A stretch of DNA of 64,000 nt from Ilex aquifolium (lineage: Eukaryota > Streptophyta > Magnoliopsida > Aquifoliales > Aquifoliaceae): the NCBI GenBank assembly GCA_951799425.1, contig OX637395.1, positions 1,074,501 to 1,138,500 of the forward strand. The letters are read 5' to 3'. The position numbers and the translations under genes were made by a program. The notes below the pieces were generated by a model. That model saw nothing but the letters and a program-made list of their open reading frames with translations. It was not told the origin of the DNA and did not search any database. Below, piece by piece: positions 11,601 to 23,277 of this stretch. Numbering within the stretch: position 1 is the first letter of the stretch; every line of letters begins with the position of its first letter.

Positions 11601-13323
11601 TTGACCCGTTCTTATTAGTATTAAAACTTGTGGCCAGGGGCCATACGGCAGTCCAGGCCGAATTCTTGGCAGATAGGTATGACCCATGACTCGTCTTAGA
11701 AGTGGGTCGGACCGGCTATTACTCGAACAACAATGTTACACATATTATTTTTGTGCACCAATTCAATACATATGAACTATTAGACTAGTGAATTCTATTA
11801 AATTCATTGAATATTTGATGACTAAGATTATATTATATCAGGTGATGCACAAAAATGATACACATATCATTATTGTCACTCAAATTCATTTTAAAAGAGA
11901 AATTATAACTGTTCAAGGTATTTTCTCGAATAATTACAACTTTATATTACAAATGTATAAATTTTACTATTAAAAAATTATAATTTTCGATACGATAAGA
12001 TTTTTTTTTTTTGGTATTATAAACTTTCCCCTTTATAGTGCCGAGGCTGAAAAAGGTAGTGGCCTATTTGGGTCCCGTTTACCTGTATTATGTCTGTACC
12101 AAATACAAACAAAATCCAGATTACGGAGGATAACTATGCTGTTATTTCCCAAGTAAAATGATGATTTACAGTGGTTATGCCTACCATGGAAAAAAAAAAT
12201 CTATTTCAGGTAGCTTACCTGGATCTTGTCAAATACCAAATGGAAACAACATTACATACGATTACTATTTTGTTGTGGTGGAGTCAAAAGGCAAATTATA
12301 TTAATTGTCTTCAAGACTTATATTAATTGCACTTTGATCCCTAATGTTTGTGATATTTTACAGTTGATTCCCATTGACAAATAGATTTGATGGAAAGAGA
12401 TTTAAATGTACAATTTATCCTCTAGTCAAAATGAAATAAAACATGAACTTAAACCCAAAAGATGGAAAGAGCTCGTAAATACCTCTTTCAATCCCTTTGG
12501 TCTGCCCCCCACTCCCTACTTAGCACCAATAAATCGCACTATAGTGGCTACCAAAGAACCACTCCCCAACAATCTGGAACCGTAATAATATTTTATCTAA
12601 TATATATTTTTTATATTTTTATTTTTGATTCACTTTCCATCCCAAATTTAAATTAAATCAATTTTATATAAGTGAGTCACTGATTCATAAAATATGGGTC
12701 ATCTACTACAAAAAATATACAGGAGATCTGAATCTGTTGGAACCATGTACACCTCCCCGCAATCAACCAACACTCTATATGCTTTTTTATTTGCTTGAGA
12801 ACACTTTATATGCTATAATCATTTGAATCACCCTTACAACCTGGAACACCCCACTCCCTTGTCTGGGGGCGATAATTTTAACCAGGAAAGTGGTTTTTGA
12901 GAGAGGAGAGTAGCGGTGGCCAAATGAGAAAAAAAAAAGCACGACATATTTTCCCTTTTTCTTGTATTTTTTAATTTTTTTAATTCTTATAATTTTTACT
13001 ATTTGTTTCAAAATGGTGAATTGGGTATTTTATGAAAGATGTATGGGTGGATTCATAACTTCTGAAATCTGAAGGATTCGAGTGAAATAAATATAAAGTT
13101 TGGGGTAGTTCATGTAATTTATCTTTAGAAATTTATCATTGCTCGCCCTCATTAAACTCTGTCCAAAGACTCGCATCCAGATGCCCCCCCTCTCTCTCTC
13201 CCTCCCCACTACATTTCTGTAGCTGCCGAATCCTAGGGTTTTATACTTTTCTCCATTTTCGTGTTCTTCTTCTACATTGTTAGAGAGAGAACAACAAAGA
13301 GGTTCAAAGAGATAAGAATAGCA
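8622..13323. other. Long intergenic region, no protein gene recognised
   Basis: Sequence around 9000-9250 has repeated 'gagctcga/ctcgg' motifs of a dispersed repeat. Around 11640-11720 is a GC-richer island without a frame. Around 12290-12370 a segment (TTAATTGCACTTTGATCCC) resembles the terminus of the foldback MITE at 21.6 kb. The rest is AT-rich with short chance ORFs. The last 200 bp before 13324 are C/T-rich and probably belong to the POB1/LRB leader. Confidence 0.45.
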
Positions 13324-16300
13324 ATGAGAGATTCGAGTTTGGATCTATTTGACCCGAGAACGGCCGTGATGGACTCGGACTATTCGCCGAACGCTGGCCG
13401 AGACGCCGATTTTGGGTTTGCATTTAACGATAGCAACTTCTCCGACAGGGTTCTCCGGATCGAGATCATGGACGATTCTCCCGAGACCAGGTCCGATGGC
13501 GAGGGTTGTCAAAGCCTCGCCGATTGGGCCAGAAATCGGAAGCGAAGGAGAGAAGATATTAAAAAAGAAATTGGTTAGTGTTTTTAGGTGTCGTTTTGGT
13601 TATATGTGTATGTTGTTTTGGTGATTATTGACTTTGGGTATAGCTTTTGCTTGTTATTAGATTGTTTAACGATCATATATCGACTGAATGTTGTTATTTA
13701 TGTAGGGAAAGAAAATTCTGAATGTTGTAAAATGGAAATTATGGCTACATGACTTGACATAATGAAAAAAAATATTGCTCATTTGAGCCTAATTCAAGCT
13801 CCCCCCGGGGGGGGGGGGGGGGGGGGACTTTACTGAGTACATTGGGCGGGTGAGATAACCACATGTTCATGATCAAATACGGTATTCTCTAGTACTCCAT
13901 CCAAAATAGTATTCGATTGCTAGAGATTTGTGAAAAAGGGTTTCTCTTTAATTGGGCTTGTTAATTCTGTTGTGATCTTGCTCAGGGTATTACTCTCGGG
14001 GGGAAAAGTGTTGGTATGATTGAATTATGCAGTTTAAAATAGTATTTCCCCTAAATAAACAGAAAATTGATCTGAGCAACTATGAAATGGTAGGGATTTG
14101 TATGATGTGGAGTAGAACAACTCACCTGAAAATACATGTGGAGTAGAACATAATGCTTAGAATCAGGATAATAGACATGAAGTGAGTGAAATTCAGGAGT
14201 TAGTTTGGCTGGCAGAATGAACGTATCAATGTTGGTGGTTAAAATATGGTGTTCAATTGCTTCGGAGATTCTTATTTGGTACCTTTTATGAGGAATAAAT
14301 CAAGTCTAATATTTTTTGTTGTTTTAGGGTTCTTCATTATTTTTTCTTGAAGAAGGTAGTATTGTTCCTCATCATTTTTAGCTATTACTTGTGTTAGCTT
14401 CCCCAGTGAAGATGCATCATTGTTGCTAATAACGTTGCTAGTTTGGTGGAAGGTGGATTGTCAGCTAATATAAATAGCACAAAATCAGATACGAATGTTC
14501 TTAGCTGGTATATAAGCTGACTAGGGGTAACCCGTGTCTGAAGGCACGATGCAATGTAAATAATTTTGGGAGATGTTGGTGGCCGTTGGATGAGTCTATT
14601 TGAGACTATCAAATGAGCTTATTAAAGTTTGTCATGTTTTATATTATAGATGTTATCATTTAATAATATTTATTAAAAAGAACTGTGACATTGTATTGTT
14701 CTTTTATTTCTTTCTTGTGTTCCATTTTTGGACCTTAATTTATTATGATAATGGTTATTCATTATTGTTCTATATCTTGGTGTGGATTGCAAATTTGATT
14801 CCTTGATTGCAGGACAAATATTTGACGTGAATGTTTCCTTGTTGGAATGTTATGCATGTTGTTGTACACTTGCAGTTCTTTCTTATGTTAGAATGGGTTC
14901 TACTGACGTTAATAGACATTCACCATTCATTTGCAGCTTTGGATATCACTGTAGGTCCCGAAGAGCAAACCTTGAATTGTAACCTGCCTGATATTGATGA
15001 TATTGTGGGCTGTGAAAACCAGGATGAGGAAGCAGTTGCAATGATTGAAGAATCTCATTCAGGTCTTAGAATTATTTAAATTCAAAATTTTATGTCTTCC
15101 CTAAGCCCACAATGTGGAAGTAGATGTATAAACTCTAGAGTGGAAAATTCTTGATTTCCGTTTCTGTTCCACAAACTTCAAGACTTCATATTGCTTGTGT
15201 AGGGGATGAAGCTGCAAATAGCAATGATTCAAATTGGAGTATGGATTGTTCTACAGTCCTCAGAGTTAAAACATTACATATTAGCTCTCCAATTTTAGCT
15301 GCAAAAAGTCCATTTTTCTATAAGGTAGATTTTGCTTTTTCTTTTTCGTTTTCTGTATGTTGCTTTTTTGTATCTCTATAAAATTGGTGGATGACAACAT
15401 TCTTTCCTTGCAACTTATGTAGCTCTTCTCAAATGGGATGAGGGAGTCAGAGCAGCGACATGTAACCCTACGGATCAATGCCTCTGGTATGGATTAACAT
15501 TTCAAGCTACTTATTTTTAAGGATAGTATGTTTCTTTTGGTGGACATGCCAATTTTGGATCTGATTTTTTTTTTTTCATTTAGTCTCTTGAAGATGGTGG
15601 CATGTTTAATAGAAAACCATAAATATCTTAATTCTAGTACGTTAGTGTATATTTTTCTTGATAGTTATTTCACTGAAAAATGTCATCTTGCTCTACTCAC
15701 CTTATTGTAATTATCCTTTTCTTTTTCTGTGGAACAGAGGAAGCTGCCCTAATGGAGCTCCTTAATTTCATGTATAGCAATACCTTAACTGCATCTTCAG
15801 CCCCTGTTTTGTTGGATGTGCTGATGGCTGCTGACAAATTCGAGGTTGCTTCATGCATGAGGTATTGCAGTCGTCATTTGCGGAATTTGTCCATGTCACC
15901 TGAGTCTGCGTTGCTATATCTGGAGCTTCCTTCCAGCGTATTAATGGCCGAAGCAGTTCAGCCATTGACAGATGCAGCAAAGCTGTACCTGGCTGGCCGT
16001 TACAAGGACATAACCAAGTAAGTTTTTTGGTTCTTGTTTAGTCCATGGATACTACAATTTCCAGCAGATATTGGAAACCTAATCCTTCCTTAATTTGCAA
16101 ATTGTCCTTTTCAGGCAAGATGTTACTTCCTTAATTTATCCATCTTATTTTTTCATGCAATTTTCTGTGGTGCATTTTTTGTTTTTTCGGTTCATCTAGG
16201 CAGATGGACTTTGATATGTTTTCCTTAATCTTTTTAGTGGATAGGTGGGTTGGTTTTGTTTAGCGTATGCCCATGTCCAGTAGTCTAATCCGAGAGCATT

Positions 16301-17729
16301 TTAGTGTTATTATTCCATGAAAACTCATGACTTACCTTTCCGTAGAGGTCACATTTTGCTTTAATTTGAAAAATTGTCATACTTCATTTTTTGAGTCTTG
16401 ACAAGTTTCAAACCAACTTTGCTTGGCAGTCCTTGAGGCTTGTATCATCTTTTTACAGAATGCTAATACACATGAAGAAGGTCCAAACCTAATTACCTCG
16501 CTATTCTTTTAATTTTCTTCCAATGATTAGATGTGTCACTTATATGAATTTCATTTATTGAAAGCCACATGTCAAAATAGTTCGCATAGACATCCATCAT
16601 AACTTGTTTAGGTATGCATGCCTTGCAAGGAAGGTTTACCTTACACTCTTGGCTAGATGAAGACATGAAGTGGGATGTTGCGCCGTTCCCTATGTTTGAA
16701 TTGCACACCCATAATATTAGACATTCATATTAATCTCTTAGGTTTTTGTGGGGTTTAAACTTTTAAAGTGTCGTGATAGCATCAGTATTAACTCTTAAGA
16801 TCCTTAACAGAAAGGGTCAGTTGATCTTCATCTAAAGCCAAATAGTGTTTTATTGCCACGACTCCTAACCAGATGCTATTGATGCTTATATAGGATCCTT
16901 TTCTACTTTGGCCAGGTACCTAGATGAGGTTATGAGCTTGCCTCTAGCCGGAATTGAGGCGATTTTGGCAAGTGATGATCTCCAGGTGGCATCAGAGGAT
17001 GCAGTCTATGACTTTGTGTTAAAGTGGGCTAGGGCTCAATATCCAAAACTGGAGGAACGGCGGGAAATCCTGGGCTCACGTCTTGGTCGCTTCATCCGCT
17101 TTCCTTACATGACCTGTCGGAAGCTTAAGAAGGTTTTGACGTGCAATGACTTTGATCATGATCTTGCATCCAAGGTTGTGCTTGAGGCCCTATTTTTCAA
17201 GGCCGAGGCTCCACACCGACAGCGAACCCTGGCTGCAGAGGAGCCTGCCACCACGAACCGCCGCTTTGTGGAGCGGGCCTACAAGTATCGGCCTGTTAAG
17301 GTGGTTGAGTTCGAACTCCCACGTCAGCAGTGTGTGGTCTACCTAGATTTGAAGAGGGAGGAGTGTGCAAATCTGTTCCCATCTGGGCGGGTGTATTCTC
17401 AAGCATTCCACCTGGGCGGACAAGGTTTCTTTTTATCTGCACATTGCAACATGGACCAACAGAGCTCTTTTCATTGCTTCGGGCTGTTTTTGGGGATGCA
17501 GGAGAAGGGATCAGTGACTTTTGCGGTTGATTACGAATTTGCTGCAAGATCAAAGCCAACGGAGGAGTACATTAGCAAATACAAGGGCAACTACACTTTC
17601 ACGGGTGGTAAGGCTGTTGGCTACCGTAACTTATTTGCCATACCCTGGACATCATTCATGGCTGAGGACAGCCTTTACTTCATTAACGGTATACTCCATC
17701 TCAGGGCTGAACTCACCATCAGGCAGTGA
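13324..17729 (+). CDS. POB1: BTB/POZ-BACK protein, POB1/LRB type
   Basis: Six exons, 13324-13573, 14937-15062, 15203-15324, 15423-15486, 15738-16017 and 16916-17729, give 1656 nt (551 residues). All junctions are GT-AG and phase-consistent. The N-terminus starts [20 protein letters not shown] and carries an acidic stretch and the basic patch [10 protein letters not shown] near residue 75-85. A BTB fold covers about residues 140-255 ([38 protein letters not shown]). A BACK domain covers about 260-390 ([21 protein letters not shown]). A conserved C-terminal beta-rich region ends [11 protein letters not shown]1/LRB proteins are about 560 residues and serve as CUL3 substrate adaptors, implicated in phytochrome/PIF turnover and in restraining immunity. 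A frame continuing upstream to 13261 lacks an ATG, so 13324 is chosen as the start. Intron 1 holds a C6G20 tract and a Helitron end. Confidence 0.93.
13801..13826. repeat. C6-G20 homopolymer tract in POB1 intron 1
   Basis: Six C followed directly by twenty G. It can form a G-quadruplex or hairpin, and homopolymer length here is prone to sequencing and assembly error. It lies well inside intron 1, away from splice sites. Confidence 0.9.
14521..14560 (-). mobile_element. Helitron-like 3' terminus in POB1 intron 1
   Basis: On the minus strand the sequence reads CGTGCCTTCAGACACG, a near-perfect hairpin, followed by GGTTACCC and CTAG at 14524-14521. A short hairpin 8-12 nt before CTRR is the Helitron 3' signature. 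The matching 5' end was not found towards higher coordinates, so extent and completeness are unknown. Confidence 0.45.
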
Positions 17730-18710
17730 CTCTTCTTTCATTTTCTTTTGGGTACTGTAAACTTTTTTTTTTTAGCTTGGCTTGAACAAAGAATTATGGA
17801 TGTTGCGGTTGATGCAAGCATTAATGTTTGTAACTTAGATGACAAAAGGTCGTTACTTTTTGTTGGTGATCCTAATTGTGCTCTGGAACTGATATGGCCA
17901 AATTCGCATCCGACTCGTGTGTTTCTGCAGCATGACATGAGGGGTTCACCTATGGTTTTACTCTCAATAGTTCTGCTTTTGTTGTAGAAAGTAGAAACTC
18001 CATTAGTGCCTTTTTTCTGCAGTTATTCTTTCTTGCAACAATACTCCAAAGAATTTGATGTTTCTTTTGGGTCTTAATCAGGCCAACAAATGAAATTACT
18101 TGGTCCAATCTGAAGTTAAGTGGGGCTAATGACATACAATTTGACTCTTCTAGGTCATGATCCAATCTATATGAAGGGAGGTGTCAAAATAGAAAATGAT
18201 CTATTAATACGATATGAAAATAATATAAAATTAAAGGGTTTGAGTTTTTCATCTATTTGGTAAACGAGTGAATTTGATACAACACGATTAATAAACGAAT
18301 TGAGTATGAGTGAAGTTAATTATAAAAAATATACAATATAATTTATTTATATATCTGTTATACACTTGTTAGACATGAACAAATAGACTATGAGTAGAAT
18401 ATTTTTTTTTTTTAACATGAATTCATTAAAAATTAACACAACCCGCTTCATGTAAGACAACAATTGACAGACGAAGGTCTGATTATAGTGATGCCTCGTG
18501 AAGTAAAAAAAAGTGCGGATACAATGCTTAGTGAGCTGTCTTTCCCGCCATTTTTGCTCTCTCAAACTCCCACTACCACTGTTCCACTCCTTCAAAACCT
18601 CGAATCAGGATTGTTCACAAGACTCAACACCTGAGGATTTCTGACTCCTCTTCTATCCAATTCCACTCAGTCTTCGACGTCGGCGATCAGTCTCTCCCAT
18701 CACCGAATCA
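17730..18710. other. POB1/LRB 3' flank
   Basis: Presumed 3' UTR and downstream sequence, AT-rich after 18180. Short frames at 17748-17987 are in the UTR and show no domain. Nothing else recognised. Confidence 0.5.
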
Positions 18711-18948
18711 GGAAGCGACGTCATAGATCCAGAGAGAGACGCCGGACGTATCACCGGAGATGAAGTTATTGTTGTCTCGGTAGCGGAACTTGTCGTTCCA
18801 AGTCTGGTTTTCGCCGCCAAGTCTGTTGATTCGCGTTCGGAGCTTGGCCTTGGCGACTGCGTAGGTTTGCATACAGCGCAAGTTGGCGGAGGGTGTCTTT
18901 AAACCTTGAGCGGAGATGTTGATTTCTGAGTCACGACTTCCATGTGAG
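18711..18948 (-). pseudogene. C2-domain (SRC2-like) gene relic
   Basis: One minus-strand frame reads EINISAQGLKTPSANLRCMQ, then TYAVA, KLRTRINRLGGENQTWNDKF, ISGDTSGV and IYDVAS, and stops at TGA (18710-18708). This is the first half of a plant membrane-targeting C2 domain of the SRC2/BAP-like type (beta strands 1-4). A nearby ATG at 18951 is in a different frame, part of the usual WVDSS-type segment is missing between TYAVA and KLRTR, and no C-terminal half follows. The fragment is GC-richer than its surroundings. It is probably a decayed gene or captured exon, and it is a different subfamily from the two C2 genes at 20.4 and 22.4 kb. Confidence 0.65.
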
Positions 18949-18994
18949 TCCTCCTCCCCCCCCTTTCTCTCTCTCTCTCTGAATTTTATTTTCG

Positions 18995-19066
18995 ATCTCT
19001 ATATTTATTCTCATCCATGTATTTCCTATCTCTATATTTATTCTCATCCATGTATTTCCTATCTCT
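18995..19066. repeat. Tandem repeat, 33-bp period, about 2 copies
   Basis: ATCTCTATATTTATTC...CATGTATTTCCT is repeated at 18995 and 19028 with essentially no mismatch. It follows a CT microsatellite. Confidence 0.85.
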
Positions 19067-20320
19067 TTATTGAATTATTCGTCTCCGACAACTGGAATGA
19101 AACTGTTTGATTTGCTTCAATATTGGGAATAGAAATGAAGGAGGAAGCAATTAAACCCTAATTCCAAAATTTAAAACAATCATGATTTTTACATCTTTAT
19201 AATATGAAATTAAAAACATTATAATCAATATACCTGGAGTCATTATCGCAAATCTTTAATGATTTGTTCAACAATTGAAGAATTCTTTTGTTGAAAATCA
19301 GTTTCTCCCTCTTGATTTTTAATTTTACGACACAAATTGATGGAGCACCTATATATTTATAGGTCAAGAGAAAATTGATTCCCTTGTTCAACATGAATTT
19401 CACTTCTCATCAAAGTAAAACATCACAAAACTACTTCTTCTGATTGATCAATCAAAAAATATTAGTAACTTGTTAGTTTAGGATGAATAATCTTATCATT
19501 ATCTGACCTAATTAATTCAGAAAATTACATGTGACAAAATCTTGTGGGTCACATTAAATCTTACAGGCAGGCAATAGGGTTTAGTGGACAATTGCCATGG
19601 TCTACGAGCTGCGTTGGGCTACCATCTAATTTGTTTTAGATTCCCCTGAAACGAAACTAGGTGAATTTTAGATTAACAAAAAAAAAAGTTTATATTTACT
19701 TATTAAATTTATAAAAAAATTTGTAAAACTATGTAATAAGAGTTATATGGACCAAACTTACATCAAATTCATTATAATCGTTGAATTTGATTCAGTGCTA
19801 TGTTACACTAGTTCAAAACAATAAACAACTTAGTAAGAGATTATAAAAGATGCAACCATCACAATTGTCAACAAGTCAATTCATATCTAGGAGCCCAAAA
19901 CCCACCTAATTCCTTGTAGAATCATCTGAGATATACTACATTCTATCAATATTCTTCTTAACCACCTTGATTTAATAAGTGAATTGGCATACTATCATTA
20001 TGTATCTGTTCTATAACACATGACAATAATCCATAAATCCTTCAAAATTGATTTGGATCACTTCGTATTTTTATTTTTCTTGATAGTAGAATGAGAAATT
20101 CAAATTGAAACCATTAATAGACGATAAACCATTAAGTTAAATTAAAGAAGAGTACTGATATGAAAGTAAAAGTACTACATAGGAGAATCAATAACAACAA
20201 AACATAACTACTAACTAATAACTTCAAGGTCTAGTTTTTGGTAGCCCTAGGGCCTAGGCACATAAAACATGGTTCTTCTTATTCATTATCAGTGTCCCTT
20301 CCAACACTCAGTCATATAAC

Positions 20321-20596
20321 CAGTTACAATCACCCAAACCCGACACATCACTACTCCTCCACACAACCATCTCTATATCCAAGCATCCCTACTTACTTGA
20401 ACCTTTTGAAACCTCAAGACCACCCCAACACTCGTCATATAACGTAGCGAACTGTTTCCAGTTACAATCACCCACACCCGACACATCACTACTCCTCCAC
20501 ACAAACATCTCTACATCCAACCATCCCTTCTTACTCGAACCTTTTGAAACCTCAAGACCACCCGATGTTTTCAACTCGAGTATCCGTTCTTGTGTT
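20321..20596 (-). repeat. 138-bp direct internal duplication in C2 gene copy A
   Basis: The block beginning CAGTTACAATCACCCA at 20321 recurs at 20459, a period of 138 bp or exactly 46 codons. Both units encode the GGLEVSKGSSK...GWLD(V/I)EM segment. Copy B at 22.4 kb carries this segment once. The unit that lies downstream in the reading direction holds the premature TAG. Confidence 0.85.
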
Positions 20597-21033
20597 ACTT
20601 CTTGAATCTCCTTATCATCATCATCAAGATCAATGTCTTGAAACTCATTCTCAGTATCATATTTGACCTCCTCCTCAATACCATTCCTCAATTCCATGTA
20701 CTCGACTGGGGACAAAGACTTCACCTTGCATTCAGCTCTTCCCACTAAGGAGTCCGGGAAATATTTACGTTCCTGCAAGATCTCGAAATGACCCGTGGAG
20801 TTCTCGTCGGAGATAAAGGTGTTGGGAACGGAGAAAATAAACTTCTGGTTCCACACCGGCGGGTCGTAAACAATGATCCAACTGACTACCTTCATTTCAA
20901 GTTTTTGCTCTTGATTGATCCATACCCATATGTAAACGTTTCCAGCCCTTTTGAAATTCAATGTTGCAGATTTTAGTTCTACTCTCAATAACGTAGAGCT
21001 TCTGCCCGAAGAATAACATGATGCAGACACCAT
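20389..21033 (-). CDS. C2-domain protein, truncated tandem paralog (copy A)
   Basis: The ORF runs from ATG at 21033 to TAG at 20391-20389 (214 residues, no intron). Residues about 10-110 resemble a C2 domain: LLRVELKSATLNFKRAGNVY, VWINQEQKLEMKVVSWI, VWNQKFIFSVP, RKYFPDSLVGRAECKVK. An acidic linker and the segment KGWLDVEMFVWRSSDV follow. The frame then enters a 138-bp in-frame duplication and meets AAG-to-TAG. The conserved C-terminus seen in copy B (RVGRDTE...) is lost, and a further stop follows LYD. C2 domains typically bind membranes or Ca2+, but no complete set of Ca2+-binding aspartates is obvious here. The gene is probably decaying but could yield a shortened protein. Confidence 0.7.
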   Translation of the reverse strand: MVSASCYSSGRSSTLLRVELKSATLNFKRAGNVYIWVWINQEQKLEMKVVSWIIVYDPPVWNQKFIFSVPNTFISDENSTGHFEILQERKYFPDSLVGRAECKVKSLSPVEYMELRNGIEEEVKYDTENEFQDIDLDDDDKEIQEVTQERILELKTSGGLEVSKGSSKKGWLDVEMFVWRSSDVSGVGDCNWKQFATLYDECWGGLEVSKGSSK

Positions 21034-21580
21034 TGCTTCTCTCTTCCTCTCTCTCTCTATTTCTCTCCTGAATAACTTGAATGGTGATTTGTATTGTTTC
21101 TCTATACTTGACTGATGGTTGATGAGCTTGTAAATCCTAGATATATATAGGCCTTCTTATTCTATTCAAACCGTAACTGGGTTTCCTAGAACATAAAGGT
21201 TTTCTTAATTGTGTATACTTCTTTCTCAACTCGTTTAATATTACCTCTTCTAAGATTAGCTTTAGTTATTATTACCTTCACAACTCAAAAATCTCTAGGA
21301 TATAAATATCACTCTTTATATTGAGAGTTATTTAATAATGTAATGTTTATACAATCATTCAATACTCTATTTAAACAAAATATTGAATGGAATGTGAAGT
21401 TCACTATTTCTTAATACCTTAACAAAACATGAGATGAGAAGATATAAATTTTAAATTTGTCTTTCTTCTTCAGTTGGATGGGTGTGGAATGAATGAGGTT
21501 GTCCAATCTGATACATGCTAATACCTAATCCAAACACATTCCTAATTCCTTCTAGAATCATCTGAGATATATTACATTCT

Positions 21581-22074
21581 AGGCTTAATTGCACCGAAAG
21601 TTCTCAAAATATGGGGTTTATCTCATTTTGATTCCCAATATTTTAATTAGATTATTTTAGTCCCTGAAGTATTTTTTATGTTTTTATGTGGTTCATCAAA
21701 TAAACAACGTTCAAATTACTAACTTTTTTTAACCATAAACTTGTTACGTGATACTTAAATATATACAAAAAAATTATTTGGGTAGCTCTTAACCAAAATT
21801 CGATAGCTTATGACAAAAAATGTGTAATTTAGGTAACTTTTGACCAAAATCCCAAATTTTGGTCAAATAGCTACCCAAATTATTTTTTGTCCATACTTAG
21901 GTTGTTGCATGACTAGTTTATAATTAAAAACGTTAATAATTTGGACGTTGTCTATTTGAGGGATTACATAAAAACATATTCAATATTTCAGGGGCTAAAA
22001 TGATGCAATTGTAATATTGAAGATCAAAATAAGACAAATTTCATGCTTTAGAGACCTTTAATGCAATTAACCCT
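21581..22074. mobile_element. Foldback MITE, 494 bp, with known empty site
   Basis: The ends are AGGCTTAATTGCA and TGCAATTAACCCT, which are inverted repeats. The arms extend inwards: CCCTGAAGTATTTTTTATG pairs with the complement of CATATTCAATATTTCAGGGG, and TAGCTACCCAAATTATTTTT mirrors AATTATTTGGGTAGCT. Direct repeats ACATTCT (possibly TACATTCT) flank it at 21574-21580 and 22075-22081. The paralogous position in duplication copy A has one TACATTCT and no insert. There is no coding capacity. The 7-8 bp duplication fits a hAT-like or Mutator-like non-autonomous element. Confidence 0.88.
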
Positions 22075-22384
22075 ACATTCTATCAATATTCCTCTTAACC
22101 ACGTTGATTTAATAAGTGAATTGGCATATCATCATTATGCATCTGTTCCATAACACATGACCATAATCCATAAATCCTTCAAAACATATTGATTTGGAGT
22201 CTGGACCCTGTCCTTCATATTTTTGTTTTTCTCGGTAGTAGAATAATATAATTCAAATTGAAACCATTAATAGATGAGATGACCGATAAACCATTGAGTT
22301 AAATTAAAGAAGAGTACTGATATAAAAGTAAGTAAAACTACTACAAAGGAGAATCAATAACTACTAACTGATAATTTCTAAGGT

Positions 22385-23065
22385 CTAGTTTTTGGTACAC
22401 ACAAAAAAACGATACTTCTTCCTCTTCATTATCTCAGTGTCCCTTCCAACTCTCATCATGAACTCGTCATATAACATAGCAAACCGTTTCCAGTTAGAAT
22501 CACCCACACTCGACACATCACTACTCCTCCACACAACCATCTCTACTTCCAACCATCCCTTCGTACTCGAACCTTTTGAAACCTCGAAACTACCCGATGC
22601 TTTCAACTCGGGTATCCGTTCTTCTTTGACTTCTTGAATCTCGTTGTAATCATCAAGATCAATGTCTTCAAACTCATTCTCAGTATCGTATTTAACCTCC
22701 TCCTCAATCCCGTTCCTCGATTCCATGTTCTCGGGTGGGAACAAAGACTTCACCTTGCATTCAGCTCTTCCCATTAAAGAGTCCGGGAAATATTTACGTT
22801 CCCGGAAGATCTCGAAACGAACCGTGGAGTTCTCGTCGGAGATAAAGGTGTTGGGAACGGAGAAAATAAACTTCTGGTTCCATACCGGCCGGTCGGAACC
22901 AACGATCCAACTTACCACCTTCGTTTCAAGTTTTTGCTCTTGATTAATCCATACCCTCATGTAAAAGTTTCCAGCCCTTTTGAAATTCAATGTTGCAGAC
23001 TTTAGTTCTACTGTCAATAGCGTAAAGTTTCTGCCCGGAGAAGAACATGACGATGCAGACGCCAT
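22385..23065 (-). CDS. C2-domain protein (copy B)
   Basis: A single-exon ORF of 226 residues starts MASASSCSSPGRNFTLLTVE and ends FFVCTKN. A C2-like beta sandwich spans about residues 12-115: ELKSATLNFKRAGNFYMRVW, ETKVVSWIVGSDRPVWNQKF, FSVPNTFISDENSTVRFEIF, RKYFPDSLMGRAECKVKSLF. The strand order resembles plant small C2 proteins of the SRC2/BAP group. An acidic region (NEFEDIDLDD), then GWLEVEMVVWRSSDV and a basic C-terminus (MKRKKYRF) follow. A CT-repeat leader precedes the start. The subfamily is assigned by general resemblance only; the ligand is unknown. It is the intact member of the tandem pair. Confidence 0.75.
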   Translation of the reverse strand: MASASSCSSPGRNFTLLTVELKSATLNFKRAGNFYMRVWINQEQKLETKVVSWIVGSDRPVWNQKFIFSVPNTFISDENSTVRFEIFRERKYFPDSLMGRAECKVKSLFPPENMESRNGIEEEVKYDTENEFEDIDLDDYNEIQEVKEERIPELKASGSFEVSKGSSTKGWLEVEMVVWRSSDVSSVGDSNWKRFAMLYDEFMMRVGRDTEIMKRKKYRFFVCTKN

Positions 23066-23277
23066 TGCTTCTCTCTCTCTCTCTCTCTCTCCTGAATAAC
23101 TTGAATGATGATTTGTTTTGTTTTGTCAACATAATCAATCCTAGATATATAGGCCTTCTTATTCTATTCAAATCCTAACTAGGTTTCCTAGAACATAAAG
23201 GTTTTCTTAATTGTGTTTACTTCTTTCTCTACTCGTTTAATGTTACTTTGGTCTAAGATTAGCTTTAGTTAATATTG

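Larger units (their letters stand above)
19900..21270. repeat. Tandem segmental duplication, copy A
   Basis: This segment aligns with 21535-23277 over flanks and gene. Shared blocks include CTAGAATCATCTGAGATAT-type sequence, the GATTTAATAAGTGAATTGGC block, the C2 gene, and the upstream GGTTTTCTTAATTGTGT block. Similarity stops near 21270 and 23277. Copy A lacks the MITE present in copy B and retains a single TACATTCT at 19937-19944, the unoccupied target site. Confidence 0.85.
21535..23277. repeat. Tandem segmental duplication, copy B
   Basis: The partner of 19900-21270. It is longer because a 494-bp foldback MITE sits at 21581-22074. Outside the MITE the order of shared blocks is identical, and the C2 gene and its upstream 200 bp are closely similar. 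Confidence 0.85.

Noticed and set aside
13801-13826. C6G20 tract considered as a structural or regulatory element
   Set aside because: It lies deep in an intron, and such homopolymers are common assembly and slippage artefacts; kept only as a repeat.
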